Below are positions 36,638-43,213 of a stretch of 57,740 nt of DNA, piece by piece (positions within the stretch are counted from its first letter, which is position 1; the number at the start of each line of letters is the position of its first letter). Source of the DNA: Tautonia sociabilis (GTDB lineage: Bacteria > Planctomycetota > Planctomycetia > Isosphaerales > Isosphaeraceae); the NCBI RefSeq assembly GCF_003977685.1, contig NZ_RYZH01000046.1, forward strand, positions 1-57,740, written 5' to 3'. The notes beneath the pieces are model-generated. The model ran no database searches and was not told the origin of the DNA. It worked only from the letters and a program-made list of their open reading frames with translations. The translations under genes and the position numbers were made by a program.

Positions 36638-36663
36638 TAGCGTTTCTCTTAATATTTTTGTTT

Positions 36664-36822
36664 TTATTTTTGATCAACCGTGTCTACAATCCTTTGCCAG
36701 CGATCGACCGCACCGAAGGCGTGGACGGCGAGGCGGAACACGGCGCTGACCGCCACCCAGATCGCATGCCCCACCAGCGAGACGACGGCCAGCGCCATCA
36801 GCGGGACGAGCACCGCTTCCAT
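36664..36822 (-). CDS. Small membrane protein, 52 aa
   Basis: It starts at the ATG at 36822 with AGGGGG upstream. Residues about 2-28 are hydrophobic (AVLVPLMALAVVSLVGHAIW), followed by an amphipathic helix and a short charged end (DTVDQK). This fits a single-pass membrane protein. The 27-nt AT-rich tract (36646-36672) overlaps its last codons. It is divergent from the tRNA-like RNA 1 and convergent with the hydrolase. I do not recognise a family and cannot exclude a chance frame. Confidence 0.45.
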   Translation of the reverse strand: MEAVLVPLMALAVVSLVGHAIWVAVSAVFRLAVHAFGAVDRWQRIVDTVDQK

Positions 36823-36941
36823 CGCACGATCCCCCTGTTCGTTGGTGTCCGCCTGCGGGGTCGGGCCGAGGACAGTCCTCCTTCCTCTCCTGAGAATCCG
36901 GCCGTCGGGCGTGCCACGCCAGGGATCCCCGGCTGGAAAAA

Positions 36942-36955
36942 CCCGACATGTCGGG
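36942..36955. promoter_or_regulatory. Perfect 14-bp palindrome upstream of the tRNA-like RNAs
   Basis: CCCGACATGTCGGG is a perfect palindrome 45 bp before the 5' end of RNA 1, in the divergent gap. It is a candidate operator. A weak -10-like TACAAC at 36989-36994 lies just upstream of RNA 1. Confidence 0.35.
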
Positions 36956-36999
36956 CGAACCCCGGTCGAATCGCGGTGTCTGCCGAGGTACAACCCGAT

Positions 37000-37122
37000 G
37001 GCGGGGTAGCTCAATCGGGTAGAGCGCGACGGATCACCGGCTCCTTGCCCGGCGACGGGCCGATCGGACGATCCTTATCACTTGTAATGACGAGGTTGTG
37101 GGTTCGAGTCCCACCCCCGCCG
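37000..37122 (+). ncRNA. tRNA-like RNA 1 (candidate Y RNA), tRNA-Thr(UGU)-like with an inserted hairpin
   Basis: The acceptor stem GGCGGGG (37000-37006) pairs perfectly with CCCCGCC (37115-37121). The D-arm is canonical: GCTC (37009-37012) and GAGC (37022-37025) around a loop with GGG. The anticodon-like loop CTTGTAA (37081-37087) would read UGU. The T-arm is GTGGG-TTCGAGT-CCCAC (37098-37114). About 49 extra nt lie between the D-arm and the anticodon arm. They fold into a 44-nt hairpin (37031-37074): GGATC with GATCC, CCG with CGG, and a 5-bp tip GCCCG/CGGGC closed by a GCGA tetraloop. No CCA is encoded. Standard tRNAs cannot hold this insert there. A Ro60 gene lies 338 bp downstream, and bacterial Y RNAs near Ro60 genes are known to mimic tRNA, so a Y RNA is the best reading. 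An interrupted tRNA-Thr gene is the alternative. Confidence 0.7.
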
Positions 37123-37136
37123 CTCGGCGAGCCGGA

Positions 37137-37177
37137 GCCCCAGGGTTATCGTTCGACAACGAGTGCTCCCCTGTGGC
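37137..37177 (+). other. Hairpin between the two tRNA-like RNAs
   Basis: CAGGG (37141) pairs with CCCTG (37169), and inside it TCGTT-CGAC-AACGA forms a 5-bp stem with a 4-nt loop; outer GCC and GGC can extend it. It may end RNA 1, be a processed spacer, or be part of a longer precursor. Confidence 0.35.
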
Positions 37178-37215
37178 GTCCCCTTGTTCGCCGAACCGTT
37201 CCCCTTCGATGTGAC

Positions 37216-37316
37216 GGCCCGTGTCCGATCCGCATCGCCTTGACCGGCCTGATTCTCGGGCCGGGACGCCGTGGATCGGTTCTCTGGTAAAAGCGGGTTC
37301 GAATCCCGCACGGGCC
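37216..37316 (+). ncRNA. tRNA-like RNA 2 (candidate Y RNA) with a long stem replacing D and anticodon arms
   Basis: GGCCCGT (37216-37222) pairs perfectly with ACGGGCC (37310-37316) as an acceptor stem. The T-arm GCGGG-TTCGAAT-CCCGC (37293-37309) is canonical and stacks directly on it. Between them, instead of D and anticodon arms, is one long stem-loop: CCGATCC (37225-37231) with GGATCGG (37273-37279), extended by GC/GT, then an internal loop, then CCGGCC/GGCCGG (37244-37264) with a 9-nt loop. A 13-nt linker with GGTAAAA follows. Its 3' flank CCGCTCGGCGGGCCGGAG matches the flank of RNA 1 at 17 of 18 positions, so the two units look like duplicates. The 5' arm contains GTCCGA, similar to part of the Ro-binding strand of animal Y RNAs; this is suggestive only. 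It ends 143 bp before the Ro60 gene. Confidence 0.65.
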
Positions 37317-37317
37317 G

Positions 37318-37459
37318 CTCGGCGGGCCGGAGGCCGAGGGAAATCACGACGGTCCCGCGATTCTCCGACGCGCTCGGGTCTGGCCGGCCTCCTCCCGGGG
37401 GCCGACCGGCCGTCATCGCGGTTCCTTGGCCGATGTGTGCCCGCCGGAAGGAGGTTGTG
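37318..37459 (+). promoter_or_regulatory. Structured leader of the Ro60 gene
   Basis: A 6-bp hairpin CTCGGC/GCCGAG (37318-37338) follows RNA 2. A larger fold pairs CCGCGA (37355-37360) with TCGCGG (37416-37421) and encloses GGCCGG/CCGGCC (37382-37411). A strong AAGGAGG Shine-Dalgarno (37449-37455 region) precedes the ATG at 37460. The larger fold could be a third RNA or a 5' leader structure. Confidence 0.35.
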
Positions 37460-39091
37460 ATGGTCAGGTCGTTTCTGAAGCACGTGAACATCCGGCGGAC
37501 TCCGCAGCGCGAGCCGATCCCGGGCTCGGTCCAGGTGCCAAACTCGGCGGGAGGCTTCGCATTCCCGGTCGACGACTGGACCCGGCTGGAGCGGTTTCTG
37601 ATCCTCGGCAGCGAGGGCGGGTCGTACGACGCGACCGAGCGGACCCTGACGATCGAGAACGCCGGTGCCGTCATCCGCTGCCTGGAGGCCGACCCGGTCC
37701 GGACGATCCGCTCGATCGTCCAGGTGAGCGAGTCCGGCCGCGCGCCGAAGAACGACCCGGCCGTGCTCGCGCTGGCGATCGCCGCCGGGATGGGGCACAC
37801 TGAGGCCGCCTCGGCCGCCCTGCCGAAGGTCTGCCGCACGGGCACACACCTGTTCACCTTCGCCGAGGCCGTGCAGGGCCTCCGCGGCTGGGGCCGCGGC
37901 CTGCGCCGCGGCGTGGCGTCGTGGTACGAGGGGAAGCCGATCGACGCGATCGCCTACCAGGTCGCTAAGTACCGCAGCCGATCGGGCTGGTCGCACCGCG
38001 ACCTGCTCCGCCTGGCTCACCCGACCACCGGCGACCCGGCCCGCCAGGCCGTTTATCGCTGGGTGGTTGGCGGCGCCGGAGCGCTCGGACCGCGCGAGGT
38101 GGCTCGGGGAGGGTCGACCGCGTCCTACCCGGACGTCTCCGAGCACCTGCCCCGGCTGCTGGCCGCGACCGACGAGGCACGCACCGCCGACCGGGCAACC
38201 GTCATCCGCCTGATCCGAGAGGACGGGCTGCCGCGCGAGTGCATCCCCACCGAGCACCTCAACGACCCCGAGGTCTGGGAGGCGCTGCTCGAGGCGATGC
38301 CGATGACCGCGATGGTCCGCAACCTCGCCAAGATGACCAGCATCGGCCTGCTGACCCCCGGCTCGATCGCGACCCGGACGGTCCGGGCCCGGCTGGCGGA
38401 CGGCGACCAGCTGCGCAAGGCCCGCCTGCACCCGCTGGCGGTCCTGATCGCCTCGAGCACCTACGCCCGGGGCGCCGGCCTGAAGGGCGGCCTGTCGTGG
38501 GAGCCGGTGAAGTCGATCGGAGAGGCCCTGGACAACGCCTTCCTGCTGGCCTTCGGCAGCGTCTCGCCAGCGAACAAGCGGACGTTGATCGGGCTGGATG
38601 TCTCCGGGTCGATGGGCTTCGGCCGGGTCGCCGGCTCGCCGCTCACTCCCCGGGAGGCCTCCGCCGCGCTGGCGATGGTCATGGTGCGCACCGAGCCGGA
38701 GTGCCGCGTGATGGCCTTCCAGTCGAAGTTCGAGCCGTTCCCCATCGGCAATCGCGAGCGCCTGGCCGATGTGGTCCGGCGCGCGGAGGGCCTCCCGTTC
38801 GGCGGGACGGACTGCTCGCTGCCGATGGTCGAGGCGATGCGGAAGGGCTGGCCGGTTGACACCTTCGTCGTCCTGACCGACAGCGAGACCTGGGCCGGCG
38901 CGATCCACCCGGTTCAGGCGCTTCGGGAGTACCGCCGGGCAACCGGCATCCCCGCCCGCCTGATCGTCGTGGGCATGGTGTCCAACGGGTTCACCATCGC
39001 CGACCCGGACGACGCCGGCATGCTCGACGTCGTCGGCTTCGACGCCTCGGCCCCCGAGGTCATGAACGGCTTCTCCCGGGGTGATCTCTGA
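37460..39091 (+). CDS. rsr: Ro60 orthologue, TROVE and von Willebrand A domains
   Basis: A 543-aa protein, close to the length of Deinococcus Rsr, with an AAGGAGG ribosome site 5 nt before the ATG. The N-terminal TROVE ring begins VQVPNSAGGFAFPVDDWTRL and GSEGGSYDATERTLTIENAG, both family signatures. It continues as alpha-helical HEAT-like repeats to about residue 365. The vWA domain follows with MIDAS motif D380-V-S-G-S384 (GLDVSGSMGF), a conserved GGTDCS segment and VLTDSETW. Ro60 forms a ring that holds Y RNA on its outside and misfolded RNA ends in its channel, and in Deinococcus works with polynucleotide phosphorylase. Two tRNA-like RNAs directly upstream on the same strand fit a Ro60-Y RNA locus. 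No rtcA/rtcB is adjacent. Confidence 0.93.
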   Translation: MVRSFLKHVNIRRTPQREPIPGSVQVPNSAGGFAFPVDDWTRLERFLILGSEGGSYDATERTLTIENAGAVIRCLEADPVRTIRSIVQVSESGRAPKNDPAVLALAIAAGMGHTEAASAALPKVCRTGTHLFTFAEAVQGLRGWGRGLRRGVASWYEGKPIDAIAYQVAKYRSRSGWSHRDLLRLAHPTTGDPARQAVYRWVVGGAGALGPREVARGGSTASYPDVSEHLPRLLAATDEARTADRATVIRLIREDGLPRECIPTEHLNDPEVWEALLEAMPMTAMVRNLAKMTSIGLLTPGSIATRTVRARLADGDQLRKARLHPLAVLIASSTYARGAGLKGGLSWEPVKSIGEALDNAFLLAFGSVSPANKRTLIGLDVSGSMGFGRVAGSPLTPREASAALAMVMVRTEPECRVMAFQSKFEPFPIGNRERLADVVRRAEGLPFGGTDCSLPMVEAMRKGWPVDTFVVLTDSETWAGAIHPVQALREYRRATGIPARLIVVGMVSNGFTIADPDDAGMLDVVGFDASAPEVMNGFSRGDL

Positions 39092-39108
39092 TCGGTCCCC
39101 GGGCTCGG

Positions 39109-39138
39109 CGCCCCGGGTCGTACCCGCGACCCGGGGCG
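39109..39138. terminator. 12-bp perfect hairpin after the Ro60 gene
   Basis: CGCCCCGGGTCG pairs perfectly with CGACCCGGGGCG around TACCCG, 17 bp after the rsr stop and 19 bp before the EEP-protein stop on the other strand. It can serve both convergent genes. Confidence 0.6.
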
Positions 39139-39157
39139 TCGTCGCGTTCTGGCTCGA

Positions 39158-40018
39158 TCAATCAACCGGCCGCAAGACCGCCGTCACCGCGAAGTGATCG
39201 GAGGGCGTCCGGCCGTCCCGATCGGGCCGCTCGATCGTTGCCGACCGGACCTCCCAGCCCGGGGAGGCGGCGATCCAGTCGATCCTCGGGCCGTCCACGT
39301 CCTCGGCCCGGAAGCCCGAGAAGGTCCCCTCGCCGGCCGACCGCTCCGGATGGACGGCCCGGTAGGTGTCGATCAGTTGCGGGTCCGGCGCGTCGCCATC
39401 GAACAACGCCCGGTACGGCTCGCTCCCTTCCGCCGCGTTGAAGTCGCCGGTCACCACCACGAGGGCCCCCGAGGCGAGCTCGGCGATCTTCGATCGGATC
39501 AGGCGGGCCGACTCGACCCGGGCGACCCGCCCCCGGTGATCGAAGTGCGTGTTGAAGACGGCGATCGGCCGGGAGTCCGGCGACGTCAAGTCGCGCAGCT
39601 CGACCCAGGTCACCATTCGGGGCAGCGAGCTATCCCAGCTCGTGCTGCCGGCGGTTTCCGGCGTCTCGCTCAGCCAGAAATGGCCGCCTCGGAGCCGCTC
39701 GAAGCGGTCGGCCTTGTAGAAGAGGGCCATCATCTCGCCGGCCTCGGCACCGTCATCGCGGCCGGCGGCGAGGACCTCGTATCCGGGGAGCCCCCGGAGA
39801 AGGTCGTCGCGCTGGAAGGCGAGCGTCTCCTGAGTGCCGAGGATGTCCGGGTCGACGGCCCGGATCGAATCGATCAGGAACTCCTTGCGATGGTCCCAGG
39901 AGTTCTCGCCGTCGCTGGCGGATCCGTAGCGGATGTTGAAGCTCATCACTCGAATGTCGTCGGCCCGGTCCTCGCGCTGAGCGGGCAGACAGAGGGCCAT
40001 CGAAAGTAATGCGATCAT
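39158..40018 (-). CDS. Endonuclease/exonuclease/phosphatase (EEP) family protein
   Basis: About 286 aa from the ATG at 40018; an ATG at 40033 would add five residues. A GGGAGG lies very close upstream of 40018, so the start is uncertain. The N-terminus (MIALLSMALCLPAQ) looks like a short signal peptide. EEP motifs are present in order: MSFNIRYG, GTQET with the metal Glu, VFNTHFDH, TGDFNAAEGSEPY with the catalytic Asp/Asn, and SDHFAV with the catalytic His. It is expected to be an exported Mg-dependent phosphoesterase; the substrate could be nucleic acid, phosphoinositide-like lipid or a sugar phosphate. It converges on rsr and is unlikely to be co-transcribed with it. Confidence 0.88.
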   Translation of the reverse strand: MIALLSMALCLPAQREDRADDIRVMSFNIRYGSASDGENSWDHRKEFLIDSIRAVDPDILGTQETLAFQRDDLLRGLPGYEVLAAGRDDGAEAGEMMALFYKADRFERLRGGHFWLSETPETAGSTSWDSSLPRMVTWVELRDLTSPDSRPIAVFNTHFDHRGRVARVESARLIRSKIAELASGALVVVTGDFNAAEGSEPYRALFDGDAPDPQLIDTYRAVHPERSAGEGTFSGFRAEDVDGPRIDWIAASPGWEVRSATIERPDRDGRTPSDHFAVTAVLRPVD

Positions 40019-40377
40019 GGGACCTCCCGGCATGCTGGTTCGGGGCGGCAGCCTCCCGGCCGTCCCGGAGCGGCCATCCTACGCCCCTCGGCCCCCGAGG
40101 GCACGAGAAGTTGGGGTGAAATCCGGCTCGGGCGCCGATCAGTCGCATTCCCCCACCGCCCGGCCGCGGCGATAGGCGAGCCTCGAACGTCAAGGGTTTT
40201 CCCTCCACGCTCGACTTGCCAATCTCGATGGAGCGGGGCGAGCGACGAGGCGCCCGCTCGGGGGTTCCGGTCGCCCCCGTCGGGTCGTATCCTGAGCCCA
40301 TCGAGCCCCGCCCTCCCCCGGAGTCGGCCCCTCGCCGAGCCTTCCGGAGCGATCACCGGACAGAAGAAGGTCCCGCC
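40019..40377. other. Divergent intergenic region, 359 bp
   Basis: It separates the EEP protein (minus) from the glycosidase-like gene (plus). A weak plus-strand promoter candidate is TTCCGG (40265) with TATCCT (40288) at 17 bp. On the minus strand TTGACG (40188-40193) and a TATCGC-like box are too closely spaced to be convincing. No gene is seen. Confidence 0.4.
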
Positions 40378-41862
40378 ATGCACCGCCGACGATGGCTCCA
40401 GGCCGCGAGCGGCCTCGCCGCCACTCCCCTGCTGCTCCCGTCCCTCGCCAAGGCCGGGGCCGGGGCAACGGTCCTCCCGACGTCGGACGAAGGGCCGATC
40501 ACGATCGGCTCGCGCCGAGAGCTGTTCGTTGACCGGTTTCTCATCGATCGCCTCGATGGCGGCGTCTCCCTCGACCTGGAGCGTCCGAGGGACGAGGGGA
40601 TCGCCCTCCCCTTCGATCGTCCCTGGGAGGGTGCCTTCTGCGGCTACGCCACCGTACTCAAGGACGGAGACCGCTATCGCCTCTACTACCGGGGCCTTCC
40701 CCAGGCCGGCGCCGACGGCAGCGCCGTCGAGGTGACCTGCACCGCCGAGTCTCCCGACGGCCTCCGCTGGGAGAAGCCGGAGCTGGGCCTGTTCGAGGTC
40801 GACGGCACCCGAGCGAACAACGTCGTCCTCGCCGACATGCCCCCGTTCTCGCACAACTTCTGCCCGATGATCGACCCCCGGCCCGGCGTCCCCGCCGACG
40901 AGCGCTACAAGGCCCTCGCCGGCACGAGGCAGACCGGCCTCTGCGCCTTCGCCTCCGCCGACGGCTACCGCTGGCGACGCCTCGACGACGGCCCCGCCAT
41001 CACCGCCGGGGCGTTCGACTCCCAGAACGTCCCCTTCTGGTCCGAGCACGAGGGGAAGTTCCTCTGCTACTTCCGCATCTTCGCGGATGGCTACCGGCAG
41101 GTCGCCCGCACCTCCTCCGACGACTTCCTCCACTGGTCCGAACCCGAGCGCATGACCTTCGGCGGCGCTCCGCTCGAACACCTCTACACCAACCAGACCA
41201 GCCCCTACGTTCGCGCCCCGCACCTCTACATCGCCATCGCCGCCCGGTTCATGCCGGGCCGCCGCGTCATCTCTCCCGAGCAGGCCGAGGCCATCGGCGT
41301 CGATCCGTCCTACTTCGGCGACTGCTCCGACGCCGTCCTGCTCTCCTCCCGGGGCGGATCGTCCTATGACCGCACCTTCATGGAAGGCTTCCTCGTTCCC
41401 GGCATCGGTCCCGAGAACTGGGTGTCTCGCACGAACTACCCGGCGCTGAACGTGGTGCAGACCGGCCCTCACGAGATGTCCTTCTACGCCAACCAGAACT
41501 ACGGCCAGCCGACCTCCCACCTCCGCCGCTATTCCCTCCGCCTCGACGGCTTCGCCCGCGTTCGAGCCGGGTACGGTGGCGGTGAGCTGATCACTCATCC
41601 GATCACCTTCTCCGGCCGCCGCCTCTCGCTCAACTTCGAGACCTCGGCCGCCGGAGCCATCCGGGTCGAGATCCAGGAGCCCGACGGCCGCCCCATCCCC
41701 GGCTTCTCCCTGGCCGACGCCGTGGAGACGATCGGCAACGAGATCGACCGCGCCGCGTCCTGGGCCGGCGGCGAAGACGTGAGCGCCCTGGCCGGCCGTC
41801 CGGTGCGGCTACGCTTCTCGCTCAAGGATGCGAGTCTTTATGCGATGCAATTCATCGCATAA
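40378..41862 (+). CDS. Exported glycoside-hydrolase-like five-bladed propeller protein
   Basis: A 494-aa protein starting at the ATG at 40378. The N-terminus (HRRRWLQAASGLAATPLLL) resembles a Tat or Sec signal. The body has repeated beta-propeller blades like those in GH32/GH43-type enzymes: GYATVLKDGDRYRLYYRG, ESPDGLRWEKPELGL, SADGYRWRRLDDGP, FWSEHEGKFLCYFR. The last 120 residues form a beta-sandwich-like domain (LNFETSAAGAIRVEI). Planctomycetes have many such proteins with unassigned sugar substrates. The gene starts a plus-strand run with the enolase-superfamily enzyme, 56 bp downstream, pointing to sugar or uronate degradation. Confidence 0.78.
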   Translation: MHRRRWLQAASGLAATPLLLPSLAKAGAGATVLPTSDEGPITIGSRRELFVDRFLIDRLDGGVSLDLERPRDEGIALPFDRPWEGAFCGYATVLKDGDRYRLYYRGLPQAGADGSAVEVTCTAESPDGLRWEKPELGLFEVDGTRANNVVLADMPPFSHNFCPMIDPRPGVPADERYKALAGTRQTGLCAFASADGYRWRRLDDGPAITAGAFDSQNVPFWSEHEGKFLCYFRIFADGYRQVARTSSDDFLHWSEPERMTFGGAPLEHLYTNQTSPYVRAPHLYIAIAARFMPGRRVISPEQAEAIGVDPSYFGDCSDAVLLSSRGGSSYDRTFMEGFLVPGIGPENWVSRTNYPALNVVQTGPHEMSFYANQNYGQPTSHLRRYSLRLDGFARVRAGYGGGELITHPITFSGRRLSLNFETSAAGAIRVEIQEPDGRPIPGFSLADAVETIGNEIDRAASWAGGEDVSALAGRPVRLRFSLKDASLYAMQFIA

Positions 41863-41918
41863 GTCCAACGAAGGTAGACCAGCAAGGGGCAATCACCCGG
41901 CTCGGAAAGGGGACCGAC

Positions 41919-43052
41919 GTGTCGATCGTGGAGCTGGAGATCCGCCCCCTGACCGGGGCGACCGTCGATGGCGGCTGGCCGCAGGGGCATGAGCCGCAGG
42001 AGAACCTGCATACGCTGCTCATCCTCCGCACCGACGACGGCCGAGAGGGCTTCGGCAGTTGCTTCACCTCGGGATCGCTCGTCGCCGGGGCGATCGAGTT
42101 GCTCTGGCCAATGCTCAAGGGGGCGTCGTCCGTCGAGCCGGAGCGCGTCTCCGAGACGCTCCGCCAGTCCACCTTCTGGCAAGGCCGAGGGGGCGCCGTC
42201 GAGCACGCCATCAGCGGCATCGACCTGGCCCTCTGGGACCTCATGGGCAAGGCCTGCGGCCAGCCTGTCTCCCGGCTGCTTGGGGGAGACTATCGTCGGT
42301 CGATCAAGCCCTACGGCTCCATCCTCTTCGACGAGCCCGATCCCCTCCGCCGTACCCTGGCAAGCGTCGTCGAGCGCGGCTTCCGCGCCATCAAGCTCGG
42401 CTGGCGTCCCTTCGGCCGCCGCGACCGCAAGTTCGACGAGCTGATCGTCCGCTCGGCGCGTCAGGAAGTGGGGGACGACGTCGAGCTCATGGTCGACGCC
42501 GGCGGCAGCGAGCAGTTCTGGCCCCACGGCGTCAACTGGGCGAGGAACACCGCCGAGATGCTCGCCGACTTCAACATCGTCTGGTTCGAGGAACCCCTGC
42601 CCCCCGACGACCTTGACGGCTACGTCGCCCTCACCCGAGTCTCCCCGGTCCCCATCGCCGGTGGGGAGGTGCTCACCCGTCGCCAGTCGTTCCTTCCCTG
42701 GATCGAACGCCGCGCCGTCGACATCCTCCAGCCGGACTGCACCAAGAACGGCGGCCTCACCGAGTCTCGCCGCATCGCCTGGCTGGCGAGCGAACACAAC
42801 ATCCAGGTCGTTCCCCACGGCTGGAACACCGCGGTTGGCCTCGCCGCCGACCTGCAATTCTCCGCGGCGCTGCCCGTCGCCCGTTACGTCGAATACCTCA
42901 CGCCGTGCGCCTACATCGACGCGATCACCGCCCGGCCCTTCCGCCTCGACGACCGAGGCCACCTCGAGATTCCCTCCTCGCCGGGGCTGGGCATCGAACT
43001 CGACCCCGAGGCCCTTTCCCGATTCTCGCCCAATCGTCGCGTCTTCCGCTGA
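41919..43052 (+). CDS. Mandelate racemase/muconate lactonizing enzyme family protein (enolase superfamily)
   Basis: A 377-aa protein starting at GTG 41919 with AAAGGGGA upstream. The capping domain occupies about residues 1-125. The barrel shows the active-site order: RAIKLGW (catalytic Lys region), LMVDAGGS (metal Asp), WFEEPLPPDD (metal Glu), IAGGEVLT (metal Glu), DILQPDCTKNGGLTES and VVPHGWN (catalytic His). This fits an acid-sugar dehydratase of the MR type. It is 56 bp after the propeller glycosidase-like gene, and the two probably share an operon. Confidence 0.9.
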   Translation: MSIVELEIRPLTGATVDGGWPQGHEPQENLHTLLILRTDDGREGFGSCFTSGSLVAGAIELLWPMLKGASSVEPERVSETLRQSTFWQGRGGAVEHAISGIDLALWDLMGKACGQPVSRLLGGDYRRSIKPYGSILFDEPDPLRRTLASVVERGFRAIKLGWRPFGRRDRKFDELIVRSARQEVGDDVELMVDAGGSEQFWPHGVNWARNTAEMLADFNIVWFEEPLPPDDLDGYVALTRVSPVPIAGGEVLTRRQSFLPWIERRAVDILQPDCTKNGGLTESRRIAWLASEHNIQVVPHGWNTAVGLAADLQFSAALPVARYVEYLTPCAYIDAITARPFRLDDRGHLEIPSSPGLGIELDPEALSRFSPNRRVFR

Positions 43053-43110
43053 TCGGCCTCCCGCTCACCTTCCCCCGTCCGACGATTCTCCGCATCCGAA
43101 ATGTACGACT

Positions 43111-43138
43111 TTTGTGCAACAGCCCTGTCCGTTATGCT
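43111..43138 (+). promoter_or_regulatory. Candidate promoter for the PSCyt1/PSD1-DUF1501 pair
   Basis: TTTGTG (43111) and TATGCT (43133) are 16 bp apart in a locally AT-richer stretch between the enolase-family gene and the next start at 43214. Confidence 0.4.
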
Positions 43139-43213
43139 CGACAGGGACCTCCTCGCGATCCGGCGCGCCGAGATCCCCCCGACGACGGCCACCCGAACGA
43201 TCGAGCTGCCCCG

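Noticed and set aside
37000..37122. Ordinary tRNA-Thr(UGU)
   Set aside because: The 49-nt hairpin between D-arm and anticodon arm and the mismatched anticodon stem are incompatible with a standard tRNA, so it is listed as a tRNA-like RNA.
36634..37290. Plus-strand frame beginning MIAFLLIFLFLFLINRV
   Set aside because: The hydrophobic start is only the translation of the AT-rich tract, and the rest runs through the tRNA-like RNA.
37034..38908. Long minus-strand frame covering the tRNA-like RNAs and rsr, containing GLEPTTSS and AGFEP strings
   Set aside because: These strings are the well-known translation of tRNA T-arms read on the opposite strand. The frame is a shadow of rsr and the RNAs.
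39091..39158. EEP nuclease as an operon partner of Ro60
   Set aside because: The genes are convergent and separated by a strong hairpin, so only proximity supports a link.
40170..40193. Minus-strand TTGACG / TATCGC promoter for the EEP gene
   Set aside because: The spacer is only 12-14 bp, too short for a sigma-70 promoter.
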